This document shows positions 17,056 to 26,000 of a stretch of DNA of 64,000 bases, in pieces. Source of the DNA: Fibrobacter sp. UBA4297 (GTDB taxonomy: Bacteria > Fibrobacterota > Fibrobacteria > Fibrobacterales > Fibrobacteraceae). Location of the stretch: assembly GCF_002394865.1 (NCBI RefSeq), contig NZ_DGUZ01000001.1, forward strand, positions 101,049 to 165,048, in the 5' to 3' direction. Numbering within the stretch: the stretch's first letter is position 1; every line of letters begins with the position of its first letter. The position numbers and the translations under genes were made by a program. Below the pieces are notes generated by a model. It saw only the letters and a list, made by a program, of their open reading frames with translations. It was not told the DNA's origin and made no database searches.

Positions 17056-17155
17056 TTTAGTTACTAGTTCTTAGTCGTTAGATTAATTTTTGGCGCCTTC
17101 GGCGCGATTGTAAAGAACTACTGACCATTGACTAAAGACTAATTACTAACTTTAA
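17056..17155. repeat. Composite intergenic element with inverted TTAGT-type arms and GGCG core
   Basis: The left arm (GTTACTAGTTCTTAGTCGTT) and right arm (ACTAAAGACTAATTACTAAC) are imperfect reverse complements. They flank the core GGCGCCTTCGGCGCGAT (17092-17108). The same core pattern recurs at 19777 and 59118. Confidence 0.55.
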
Positions 17156-17159
17156 AAAC

Positions 17160-18017
17160 ATGAACACTCCTTTCTACGTTTTTATGAAGCTTTTGCCGAA
17201 AAATGCCGCAAGCCGCATTTTCGGTGCCTTTACGCGTTTGCGCATCCCGTTTTTGAGCAAGTTCGCTCGCAACGCCTTTGCTAGCTATTACAAACTCGAC
17301 ATGTCTGAATCGGAATACCCGCTCAGCCATTACAAGAACATTGGTGAACTTTTTATCCGCAAGCTCAAACCGGGTATGCGACCGGTTGCCGACGGTGCCG
17401 AAATCGTAAGCCCGGTCGATGGCGTGCTTTCGCAGACGGGAACGTTCGATGGCGATGACCAAAATTTGATCCAGGCGAAGGGCAAAACTTACACGCTCAA
17501 GAGCCTTTTGCGTAGTGAAAAACTTGCAGAACGTTTCAAGGGCGGCGCTTTTGCGACGATTTACTTGGCTCCGTTTAACTACCACCGCATCCACAGCCCC
17601 GTCAAGGGCGACCTCGTGCTTTCGAGCTATTGCCCGGGTACGCTTTGGCCGGTTAACCCAGGTAGTGTTGAACGTGTCGAAGGTCTTTTCAGTATCAATG
17701 AACGCTTGACGAGTGAACTCCGCTTGGCGGACGGTTCCGAAGTGCTCGTGGTCAAGGTCGGTGCGACAAACGTTGGCCGCATTGGCGTCGTGTATAACGA
17801 TTCCATCTTGACGAACGCAGGCAAGCTCCCGCGCGACAAAAAGCGCTTGGACTGGATCCCGAATCGGCAGTTCTCTTTTGACCGTGGCGATGAACTTGGC
17901 CGCTTTGAAATGGGCAGTACCGTGATTCTCGTGGTCGACAAGAAAATTCGCGAACGCCATCCGGACTTGTTCAAGTCCCGTCTTGGACAGGCGGTGAAGG
18001 TGGGCGAGGCTCTCTAG
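17160..18017 (+). CDS. psd: Phosphatidylserine decarboxylase proenzyme
   Basis: Makes phosphatidylethanolamine from phosphatidylserine at the inner membrane. 285 residues, the usual length. Visible motifs are SPVDGVLSQTG, the active-site FNYHRIHSPVKG, LWPVNPGSVERVEGLFSINE and the self-cleavage site MGST near the C-terminus (LGST in E. coli); the Ser of MGST becomes the pyruvoyl group. The next gene's proposed TTG start follows the stop codon directly. Confidence 0.95.
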   Translation: MNTPFYVFMKLLPKNAASRIFGAFTRLRIPFLSKFARNAFASYYKLDMSESEYPLSHYKNIGELFIRKLKPGMRPVADGAEIVSPVDGVLSQTGTFDGDDQNLIQAKGKTYTLKSLLRSEKLAERFKGGAFATIYLAPFNYHRIHSPVKGDLVLSSYCPGTLWPVNPGSVERVEGLFSINERLTSELRLADGSEVLVVKVGATNVGRIGVVYNDSILTNAGKLPRDKKRLDWIPNRQFSFDRGDELGRFEMGSTVILVVDKKIRERHPDLFKSRLGQAVKVGEAL

Positions 18018-18848
18018 TTGGTCTCGGTAAAGCGTTTCATTCACGATGAACCAGCGCTATTCAAGGCTTCGAAAGCCTTTGTAGCGCTCCTTTTCAAGTG
18101 CGCTGACCCCATAGTTTATGTTGCTCAAAAAATGCCCACGGCGAATGAACAGATTGCGTGGACGTTGCTTGGAACGGTCTTATTCCAGGATCGTTCTTAT
18201 CCCGATATTTTACGCCTTCTCGTGAAACTGTACGAGCGTTTCCCGGGTGATAAGCTTTGGTCGCTCCCCGTGCCGAAAGGTGGCGAAATCGAAGATGTTG
18301 TTGAGCAGACGTTCAATAGTCGCAACTGGACGGTCTTTGAACATGTCTCCGGAATTTTTTGGAGCGTTGGGCTTTTTGTGCGCCATCACCCGGACCTTGT
18401 GGCGTGGGTGCGTGAGCAAACTCCCGAAGAAATGTGGCAAGACTTGGGCGAAATCTATTTCATGGGACGCTCGAATCCGCGCCCTAAAGCGTGTGCTGCG
18501 ATTTATCGCATGCTTGCGCCTAAGCCGCTTGGCCTTGGACTTACGTGCCGCGACAGTTCTAGAATGCCGCACTTGCCGCTCACGATGGGCGCTCGACGGT
18601 TCCTTGCGATGCTTGGGCCTGCGAAGGAATCTAGCTTTGCGGAACTGGAACCCGCTCAAAAACAAAAACTCGCGAATGAATATTTTATGGCGCTTGCTCC
18701 GGAGAACCCGTATTTTGCGGCGCATTCGCTCCAGTTCTTTCTGGAAAATGGGAGCGAGGGCTTTATTTGCCGCGAGCTGACATCGCATTGCGCGAAGTGT
18801 CCGCTTTATGAGTATTGTAATTACGCCGAAGTCCGCAAACGAGATTGA
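18018..18848 (+). CDS. Endonuclease III-like protein with C-terminal [4Fe-4S] motif
   Basis: 276 residues. The C-terminus carries C251-x6-C258-x2-C261-x5-C267, exactly the iron-sulfur loop spacing of endonuclease III/MutY. The N-terminal part is helical (QIAWTLLGTVLFQDRSYPDILRLL), as in HhH-GPD glycosylases, but I cannot find the usual catalytic Lys and GxD hairpin, so it is a divergent member or a relative that lost glycosylase activity. The start is uncertain: TTG 18018 abuts the psd stop, and the first in-frame ATG is 18132. Coupling to psd is unexplained functionally. Confidence 0.65.
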   Translation: MVSVKRFIHDEPALFKASKAFVALLFKCADPIVYVAQKMPTANEQIAWTLLGTVLFQDRSYPDILRLLVKLYERFPGDKLWSLPVPKGGEIEDVVEQTFNSRNWTVFEHVSGIFWSVGLFVRHHPDLVAWVREQTPEEMWQDLGEIYFMGRSNPRPKACAAIYRMLAPKPLGLGLTCRDSSRMPHLPLTMGARRFLAMLGPAKESSFAELEPAQKQKLANEYFMALAPENPYFAAHSLQFFLENGSEGFICRELTSHCAKCPLYEYCNYAEVRKRD

Positions 18849-18851
18849 TGT

Positions 18852-19724
18852 ATGCTAAATTTTATGTGTATGAATCGTTTCTTTTCGGTGTTGCCTAAGT
18901 TTGTTTGTGCGGGAGCTTGTTTCGTTGCATTCATGCTGTGTGCATGCGAACAGAAGGTCGAAGAAATTGTCGATTACACGCTAGTGTGCTACAATGACGT
19001 GTGGCCGATGGACGAAATTCGTATCGATGAAAATCCGAACGACGATATCAAGGCTCTTGTGCGACGCATCGATTTACGCTACCCCGTGATGCTCGGCGAC
19101 ACTTTGGATGTGACGATTCTTGAATTCAAGAGCGACGTCTATGCGCTTGACTATTACATGAACAGTGGGCGCTTTCAGGGGATTGTTCCGATTTTGCGTG
19201 GCTCGTTTCTTGAACAAAGTATTCGCTCTGCCGCGCGAATCTTCATCTTTAAGCACGATAGCTTCCGCCGTTACGAACGCAGCGATCTTGAAACTTATGT
19301 CCACCAGTTCCCGAACGCTCGACATGGCGGGTTCCCGCAGGAATTCCTGAGTCTTCCGTTTGAACATCGCGAACCGGGGCATACTTCGATACAGACAAAA
19401 TATTTCATTGGCGTTAAGGCTTATTTCCCTGTGCTCGCCCAGAGCTACAGGGATGCCGACCTGCAGTGGAATGTCGCCCGCAGTTGGGATCTTGTCGAAG
19501 AGAACGACTTTATCGCCTGGGGCCGCCAGCTGAGCATTGTACAGCCCAAAGGCATTTACCGCGAAACCTCGACGCTTTACTTTAATGCGGGCGAGGGCGT
19601 GAACGGCATGGCAACGAGACTCCCGGGTGGGCGAGTCGTGGCCGTGTGGGGTTACCTTGATTGGACTGACTTGGAACGCAAGTTTTTTACAGCGAGTGAC
19701 CGCATTTACGGTGCGAGGTATTAG
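18852..19724 (+). CDS. Putative lipoprotein, unknown function
   Basis: 290 residues with a long hydrophobic signal region and a lipobox-like LCAC just before EQKVEE. The start could be ATG 18852 (GAG about 10 nt upstream) or ATG 18870. The mature part is mixed alpha/beta with no Cys and no domain I can name. It follows the Fe-S protein gene by 3 nt and probably shares its transcript. Confidence 0.7.
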   Translation: MLNFMCMNRFFSVLPKFVCAGACFVAFMLCACEQKVEEIVDYTLVCYNDVWPMDEIRIDENPNDDIKALVRRIDLRYPVMLGDTLDVTILEFKSDVYALDYYMNSGRFQGIVPILRGSFLEQSIRSAARIFIFKHDSFRRYERSDLETYVHQFPNARHGGFPQEFLSLPFEHREPGHTSIQTKYFIGVKAYFPVLAQSYRDADLQWNVARSWDLVEENDFIAWGRQLSIVQPKGIYRETSTLYFNAGEGVNGMATRLPGGRVVAVWGYLDWTDLERKFFTASDRIYGARY

Positions 19725-19875
19725 CGGCTTTAGCCGCAGTAGACAGTAGACAGTATGCAGTAGATAGGACTAGTTTGGCGGCTTTGCCGCGATTATGAAA
19801 AACTAACCACTAGCCTCTTTTTTATGTATTTCTTTCGTCTTTCGTCTCTCGTCTCTCGTCTATAATCTATATTAG
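19725..19875. repeat. Composite intergenic element with GTAGACA-type arms and GGCG core
   Basis: The left arm repeats CAGTAGACAGTAGACAGTAT. The right arm repeats TCGTCTTTCGTCTCTCGTCT, roughly its reverse complement. The core GGCGGCTTTGCCGCGAT is at 19777-19793. A small CGGCTTTAGCCG hairpin sits at the left end. Confidence 0.55.
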
Positions 19876-19879
19876 AGCC

Positions 19880-20215
19880 ATGGCTATTGAAAAACTTGCA
19901 GAAACTCTTTTGGAAAAGCTCCGCTTCATCACGAAGGCGGAAACTGTCATCGGTGAACCTATCCAGGCGGGCGAAACAACCGTTGTGCCTGTAAGCCGCG
20001 TGTCCGTAGGCTTTGGCTTTGGCGGTCACCAGAACAAGGGCGATACATCTGCATCTGGCGGTGGCGCTTCGGTCGACCCGGTCGCGTTTCTCGTCATCAA
20101 GGGCGATGACGTGCGCATCATGCCGATTACCAAGGATAGCTCGCTCGTGTCGAAAATCATGGACATCGTCCCTGATATTACGAATAAATTTGCTAAGAAG
20201 CCCGCTGACAATTAA
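19880..20215 (+). CDS. GerW (YtfJ) family protein
   Basis: 111 residues, typical of the GerW/YtfJ family, named for a Bacillus sporulation and germination protein but widespread in non-sporulating bacteria. The family core is visible: ETVIGEPIQAG, TVVPVSRVSVGFGFGG, a Gly/Ser loop, then DPVAFLVIKGDDVRIMPI. Its biochemical role is unknown. No other sporulation gene is in the window, so the name should not be read as function. Confidence 0.85.
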   Translation: MAIEKLAETLLEKLRFITKAETVIGEPIQAGETTVVPVSRVSVGFGFGGHQNKGDTSASGGGASVDPVAFLVIKGDDVRIMPITKDSSLVSKIMDIVPDITNKFAKKPADN

Positions 20216-20250
20216 GAAGTTGTCGCTGAGCGCTCTTTTGTGTTTGTAAT

Positions 20251-20275
20251 GTCCGCCTTTGTGCGGACTTTTTTT
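20251..20275 (+). terminator. Rho-independent terminator after the GerW gene
   Basis: GTCCGC, loop CTTTGT, GCGGAC and then seven T. Confidence 0.85.
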
Positions 20276-20358
20276 GATTTGTCATTCCACTTCGTGGCTT
20301 GACTTGTTCGCCTCGGATATAGAAACGTGCAAGCATGTTTCTGCATCGCTCGGCTCCT

Positions 20359-20387
20359 TGTCATTCCCGCCTTGAGCGGGAATCTCC
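20359..20387 (+). repeat. Dispersed palindromic element
   Basis: TGTCATTCCCGCCTTGAGCG followed by GGAATCTCC, with stem ATTCCCGC/GCGGGAAT. A second partial TGTCATTCCAC start lies at 20279. Confidence 0.7.
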
Positions 20388-20529
20388 TTTTCTAGTCAAA
20401 AACAGAATTTTATTGGTCTTTTTCTCTATTTTTGTACTTTTGAAAACTTCGCTAAAAATTTGAGAACATCTTGAGTATGTTTGAAAATGTGGTGTTTTGC
20501 AAAAATATATTAAAAATTGCTTTTTTCTA

Positions 20530-20558
20530 TTGACATTCGCAATTTAAAAGAGTATCTT
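20530..20558 (+). promoter_or_regulatory. Sigma70-type promoter for the ncRNA candidate
   Basis: TTGACA (20530-20535), an exact 17-nt spacer, then TATCTT (20553-20558). The predicted transcription start is about 20565. Confidence 0.75.
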
Positions 20559-20564
20559 TACTTA

Positions 20565-20803
20565 TGTAAAAACGAGAAAGTGAAAGCCTTTGGGTGTGTG
20601 TGGGTTAGTAATTTTGAGAACAAAAAGAAGGTTCTAAACTTATCTCGGTGGTTTTACAAGGTCGTGTTTTGGTTGTTGGACCTTGTGAAATACCCGGCAC
20701 GGGGACATACGTGCCACGAAATCCTCCTCCAAGGCGCCGTAATGGCGTACTCCTAACACAAAAAATAGGACCTCCTCATACTCCATGAGGAGGTTCTTCT
20801 TTT
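20565..20803 (+). ncRNA. Structured ncRNA, 6S RNA-like candidate
   Basis: About 200 nt lie between a near-consensus promoter and a strong terminator, with no convincing ORF. The apical part folds into a long hairpin: CGGTGGTTTTACAAGGTC (from about 20645) pairs with GACCTTGTGAAATACCCG apart from one 2x2 internal mismatch. The 3' strand carries a small hairpin, GGCACG/CGTGCC (about 20697). The ends can pair as TGTG and GTTAG with CTAAC and ACA. An end stem, a central open region and a long apical stem is the architecture of 6S RNA, which binds RNA polymerase. Identification as ssrS is an inference from shape, not from sequence matching. Confidence 0.5.
20768..20803 (+). terminator. Strong terminator of the ncRNA
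   Basis: GGACCTCCTCAT, a 5-nt loop and ATGAGGAGGTTC form a 12-bp stem with one G-T pair, followed by TTCTTTT. Confidence 0.85.
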
Positions 20804-20813
20804 ATACTCCCAT

Positions 20814-20898
20814 TGTCATGCCCGACGCCTGTCCTCGCGCCTGTCCTCGCGCCTGTCCTCGCTTGACGGGGATGACGGGGATGATCGGGCATCTCCCT
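20814..20898 (+). repeat. Expanded palindromic element with 12-bp triplication
   Basis: The outer arms TGTCATGCCCGA and TCGGGCATCTCC enclose three tandem copies of GCCTGTCCTCGC and two GACGGGGAT units. The loop of a family member has therefore been expanded. Confidence 0.65.
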
Positions 20899-20903
20899 TA
20901 AAC

Positions 20904-20936
20904 GAAAAAGCCCCGGCACTAGGCCGAGGCTTTCTC
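20904..20936 (-). terminator. Terminator of serC
   Basis: On the minus strand AAAGCCTCGGCC pairs with GCCGGGGCTTT, followed by a T-run. It lies 24 bp past the serC stop. Confidence 0.8.
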
Positions 20937-20959
20937 AAATGCGTTGCGCGGTTAATTAA

Positions 20960-22066
20960 TTACCCAAGAACTTTCTTTTCGAAGTCGCCGAGGCAATCCA
21001 CGAGAGCCTGCACGCCTTCGACCGGCATAGCGTTGTAGATAGAAGCGCGGAAGCCGCCGACAGAACGGTGACCCTTGAGCTGCTGGAGGCCACGAGCCTT
21101 AGCGAATTCGAGGAATTCCTTGGCGAGATCGTCAGCCTTGTCAGCTGCAACGACGTCCTTGTTGAACACGAACGGAACGTTCATGATGGAACGGTCTTCC
21201 TTAGCAGCTGTACCGACGAACACCTTGGAGTTGTCGAGTGCGCTGTAGAGGAGGGCTGCCTTGGAACGGTTCACCTTTTCGATAGCTTCAACACCACCGA
21301 ATTCCTTGAGCCACTTGAGGGTGCGGTTCATCACGTACACGGCAAAGACCGGAGGTGTGTTGAACATGTTCTTTGCATCGATGTGGGTCTGGAAGTTGAG
21401 CATCGTCGGGATGGTGCGGTTCACCTTGCCGAGGAGGCCCTTCTTGATGATCGTCACGGTCACGCCAGCGCAGCTGATATTCTTCTGGGCGCCGCCGTAC
21501 ACAACGCCGAAGTCGGACACGTTGATCTTACGGGCGAGGAAGTCGGAGCTCACGTCTGCCATGAGGAAGCCGGACTTCGGCTTCGGGAAGTTGTGCCATT
21601 CCGTACCGTAAATCGTGTTGTTTGCGGTCACGTGGAGGTAAGTTGCGTTGTCGCTGAGCTTCAAGTTCTTGTCGATGCGGCTGTAAGTTTCAGACTTGGT
21701 GTCGCAAGCGGCGAGAGCGTTACCGAACTGCTTAGCTTCCTTGTAAGCCTTGTTTGCCCAAACGCCAGTCAAAGCGTAGTCGGCCGTAGCGTTCTGGTCG
21801 AGGAAGTTCATTGGGAGCATGCAGAACAAAAGTGAGCAACCACCACCGAGGAACACGATGTCGTAGTCTTCCGGGATGCCCATCAATTCACGGAGGTAGT
21901 CTTCCGTCTGGGCGAACATGTTTTCAATCGGCTTTGAACGGTGACTCATGGAGAGGATACTGATGCCGCTGTTTTCGAAGTCGATGCATGCAGCAGATGC
22001 TTCCTTGAGTGCCTGTTCGGGCAGGACAGACGGTCCTGCGCTAAAGTTATAGACTTTATTTGCCAT
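20960..22066 (-). CDS. serC: Phosphoserine aminotransferase
   Basis: PLP enzyme of serine and pyridoxal biosynthesis that converts 3-phosphohydroxypyruvate to phosphoserine. 368 residues, a normal length. The N-terminus VYNFSAGPSVLP, the region SMSHRSKPIE, the PLP-lysine context YGGAQKNISCAG and the C-terminal GHRSVGGFRASIYNAMP are all characteristic. It is monocistronic with its own terminator. Confidence 0.97.
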   Translation of the reverse strand: MANKVYNFSAGPSVLPEQALKEASAACIDFENSGISILSMSHRSKPIENMFAQTEDYLRELMGIPEDYDIVFLGGGCSLLFCMLPMNFLDQNATADYALTGVWANKAYKEAKQFGNALAACDTKSETYSRIDKNLKLSDNATYLHVTANNTIYGTEWHNFPKPKSGFLMADVSSDFLARKINVSDFGVVYGGAQKNISCAGVTVTIIKKGLLGKVNRTIPTMLNFQTHIDAKNMFNTPPVFAVYVMNRTLKWLKEFGGVEAIEKVNRSKAALLYSALDNSKVFVGTAAKEDRSIMNVPFVFNKDVVAADKADDLAKEFLEFAKARGLQQLKGHRSVGGFRASIYNAMPVEGVQALVDCLGDFEKKVLG

Positions 22067-22152
22067 TGTTGTGTTCCTTTTTAGGGGTTTGTGCCCGTTG
22101 GGGCTAAAAAAATTACGGTGTAAAATTAGTAAATCGGTGTTGGCGTGGCAAT

Positions 22153-22184
22153 AAAAAAAGCCCGCTCGCGGCGGGCATTTTTTT
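22153..22184 (-). terminator. Terminator of the degenerate-HD gene
   Basis: GCCCGC, loop GCGA, GCGGGC flanked by A and T runs. It overlaps the gene's stop codon region and could work in both directions. Confidence 0.75.
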
Positions 22185-22707
22185 AAACTCCAAGTGCCTG
22201 GATGGCAGCCTTGTACTTCTTGAGACGGAACTTCGTCTTGAGTTCGCGGCGTTCCTGACGGTGGATGTACTTGTCGTCCATGAGCACGTTCAAAATGGCG
22301 CTCTTGGCCTTGGCGGCTGTCGGGTTATCCTTGAGCGTTTCGACAAAGCGTACAAAGTCCTTTTCGCGGGCGTCGTAGGTAGCGTCTTCGGCCGGCACAC
22401 CCTTTTCCATGAGGTGGCAGCTGTATTCGTCAATCCATGCCTGGTTCTTGTGGTAGGTCATCTTCTGGATGAGGTCCACCATGTCGGCCGGTACGCCCAT
22501 CTTGATCATGTCGTCCGGAGTCTTTTTAGTGGCAGAAGTAATGGAATCCTGCAAAATAGCGAGAACCTGGACATCTTCGGATTCGCCTTTGTTCTTGAGA
22601 TAGTCGGCGACATTCTGGAGGAAATCGATGTATGGGCCACCGGCTTTGTCTTGCTGGCCTTTGTGGACGGATTCTGCAATTTTGTAGGCGTCTTGATAAG
22701 AAAGCAT
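22183..22707 (-). CDS. Degenerate HD-domain (RelA/SpoT hydrolase-like) protein
   Basis: 174 residues from ATG 22707, which has AAAGG at the right distance (an upstream start at 22737 lacks one). The N-terminal half resembles the ppGpp-hydrolase HD fold: AESVHKGQQDKAGGPYIDFL, then VLAILQDSI. The first His is kept, but the usual second His (YIxH) is Phe-like here and the HD doublet is QD. Metal binding is therefore probably lost, and a regulatory or structural role is more likely than hydrolysis. The C-terminal third is basic and helical. Confidence 0.65.
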   Translation of the reverse strand: MLSYQDAYKIAESVHKGQQDKAGGPYIDFLQNVADYLKNKGESEDVQVLAILQDSITSATKKTPDDMIKMGVPADMVDLIQKMTYHKNQAWIDEYSCHLMEKGVPAEDATYDAREKDFVRFVETLKDNPTAAKAKSAILNVLMDDKYIHRQERRELKTKFRLKKYKAAIQALGV

Positions 22708-22737
22708 TATTAACCTTTTTTTAAAAACTTCGAGCAT

Positions 22738-23004
22738 TGTTGATGCCCATGACTTGAATATACATAAAGCTTAGTTAAAAAATCGACTGTTTTTTTTAAA
22801 AGGAGGGAAAAAGCCTGTTTTTTACGCAAAAAATGATGGGATGTGTCGAAAAATCATTTTATCGGGTTAAAAATGCCATGTTACTAAAACTTTTTGGATT
22901 TGCTATAGCCCAAATGGGTTATGCCCTAAACTCTTTACGATAAATTTAAAAAAAGCTAAATTTGTACAGGTTTTTACCCAAATGTAAATAATTGGAAACA
23001 AAAG
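22738..23004. promoter_or_regulatory. AT-rich intergenic region before the large lipoprotein gene
   Basis: About 270 bp containing a small GCCCAAATGGG palindrome (near 22909) and A/T tracts. The promoters of both divergent genes must lie here; no clear boxes are assigned. Confidence 0.35.
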
Positions 23005-26000
23005 ATGAACAAGAAAACCATCAAGTTCGGGCTTGCAGTTTCTGCAATGGCTCTTTATTTCGCCGGTTGTGGCGATGACCTGTTATATTCACAGGATGTC
23101 AATCAGTTTACTACGGTTTCTTCGCTGAAGCCTGAAGACTGTAGCGATTCGACCGAAGGCTCTATGGCTTTTGTAAAGTCCAAGGCTACGATGTACGTGT
23201 GCTCTGAAGGCGAATGGGTCGCCATGAACGACCATGAAGCCATCCAGTACCGTTGCGAATCCAAGGAACTCAAGGACAAGTCCGGCATTGCGATTATTTG
23301 CGATGGCAACGATACAATCGGTGTTGTCTACAATGGCAAGAATGGTTCCGACGGCTCCAGCGGCGCGAACGGTTCCAGCGGTACGAATGGCAAGTCCGCT
23401 TATGAAATCGCAAAGGATAACGGTTTCAAGGGCTCCGAACAGGAATGGCTTGCATCCTTGAAGGGAGAAGCTGGAAAGAACGGCTCCAACGGTTCGAATG
23501 GTTCAAATGGCGTAAGTGTCGATACAGCCGCTATCAAGAAGTCTATCAATGACGCTTTGAGCGCAGCCTCTGCTAAGAGCGAAAAGGACATCAACGCCAA
23601 GTTGAGCAGCGCCTCTGCCAAGAACCAGAAGGATATTGACGATGCTCTTGCGAACTTGAGCTCTGCCTCTGCCAAGAACCAGAAGGATGTCGATGACGCC
23701 CTCAAGAACTTGAGTTCTGCAACGGACAAGTTCGGCGAAGATATCGACAGCAAGTTCAACGATGCTTACAGTAGCTTGAGTGCTGAACTTGAAGACAAAA
23801 AATGCGAAATCGTCAATACGGAACGCAACGACGAAAAGGCTATCATCACCGTGACCATCAAGTGCGGCGACGCCGAGACCAAGATGGAAATCCCGTTCAC
23901 AGTCGTGAACGAGAACCTCGCCAAGGTGTACAAGAAGCATGTGGTGGTGCGTTTCCCGGTGCAGGCCAATAAGGAAACTCGCTCCAGAAACATCTACGAA
24001 GAAATCTGGAAAGAACTCAGGGGCGGCGACAATACAGAACTCACCGTGACGGACCTTGACGAAAAGTTCGCCCCGAGCGGCAAGGTGTTTATGCAGGACT
24101 TGTTCGCCTCTGCCAATAAATCCTTTGTGACAATCGAAGAAACCAACGAAAAAATGGTGGAATACAAGATTGCCCGTCTCGAAGGGGATCTCGACATCAC
24201 GAACCTTACGACCCCGATTGTAAAACTCCGCGTCAAGTTGAGCTTGACACCAAGCGTATTCGCGAAACTAGGCATAGGCATAATCGGCCCTCATGGCTTA
24301 GTAACGGAGCCTACAACGGATGTTATTTTCAATGCCTATGCAGACTTGTCCGATGCATCCGATACGATTGTCATCGACTTCTTGACCGACTACAAGGCTG
24401 CCCGCGTAAAGAAGTTGGTTGACGATGGTAACGGTTTTGGTGTTGCAAACGAGCAGGCAAACAAGGAACTTGCCCACGCCCTTTATTTGGAAAACAGCGA
24501 AGAATATCCGTCTTTCGAACACTTTGTCCCTGACCAGATTGGTCTGGCCGAAAACTTCAACAGTATCGCCTGGGTGATTGCCCTCATTCAACAAAAGGAC
24601 AAGACTCCGGGTTTTAACTCGGTCTATAACGCTTTCCGCAATGTCTTTGCCGAAAACGGCAACTTTAACACCGCCGTCAATACGACTTATGCAGGCAAGG
24701 AACACAGCATGTTCTTTGTTGATTACCTCGCTTTGCTTATCGACGCCGCATTCAACTTGCGGGTTGCCTATGAAACCGGGATAGATGGCTGGTTCGGTTC
24801 AGATGCCGTCTATTACAAGATTTTGCAGAATGGATTTGTGGAAGCCTATAAGCTTAAAGTCGAAGACGCAAAGGTTTTCAATGATCCGGATGGCTATAGC
24901 AGCAAGGTATATAAGTCTGATGTCAAAGGGGGATATTTCCGTTACTTTGAATATATCGAAAACGAACAAGTTTGGTATCCTGTAATTTGGGCTGCAGGGG
25001 CCGCGACGGCGGAAAAAGATTGCGATGAAAACGCAGTTAATTCGACCTTCTTCTATAGCTTTGATGGTCTTGATGACAATGCCGTTTGTGTATGCGACAA
25101 TGGAAACTGCGGCTGGCAATATACTGAAAATGTATGCTTGGGCCGTAATAAAGGAGATAAGGGCGCCTGGTTTGTAGACGGGAAAATTCAAGAGTATGAG
25201 TGCGAATGTGATCTATCAGCTTCTTCTACTTGCGATGATCTTGTGCCTGGTATTCCGAACTCTTCGAACTCTGTTGCATCCTCTTCTAGCGCTGCAAGTG
25301 GCAAGACTCCAGAAGAACAGGCCAACAATCCGGAATCCAAGCTTTACCTCGGTGTGTGCAATGTCGACAACGAAGGCAAAGAAAAACTGTTCGACATCAG
25401 GAATGCGGAACTTGCCACGACAACAAGCAAAACAACCTTTGTATGCGATGGCTCCAAATGGAGACAGAAAGATTATCATGATGAGAAATATGGAATATGT
25501 TCAAAAACTACGATGGAAAAGGGCGAAGTCAAGGAAGAAAATGGTTCCGAACATTATAAGTGCGATTACCTTGATAAACAGGAAAAATACGAATGGATCG
25601 CTGCTGATTGGCAAGACGTGTATAATGAAAAGGCTTGCCATTATGGCTATGTCAATAAAAAAATGGTTACTGGATCCGGTTATGAATATGTTTGTGAAGA
25701 AAATTCTGAATATACAGACAACGACGGTAACCATACCCATGAATGGCGTGAAACGACTGTTGATGAATTTTGCGTGGGTGATCGCGTCGAGGCTACAGTG
25801 CAGAAGCTTGAAGACGAAGACCTCGGCGAATCGACCTTCAACGAAAAGTGTAGCTACCACGGTTCTACCTATGCGAGAAACAATACTGCTAGCGGGGCCA
25901 AGGAATGGGTGTACTACGGTAATTTTACCAACGAAAGCACAAGAAACAGCGTCCTCTTGCTCTTGAATGGTTATAAGGATAATATAATTTACGCTTGTAA

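Noticed and set aside
19880..20215. Evidence of sporulation from the GerW-type gene
   Set aside because: The family is widespread in non-sporulating bacteria and no other spore gene is visible.
20517..20756. 79-codon ORF across the ncRNA candidate
   Set aside because: It starts on a TTG upstream of the -35 box, has no ribosome site, and the interval is better explained by promoter, structured RNA and terminator.
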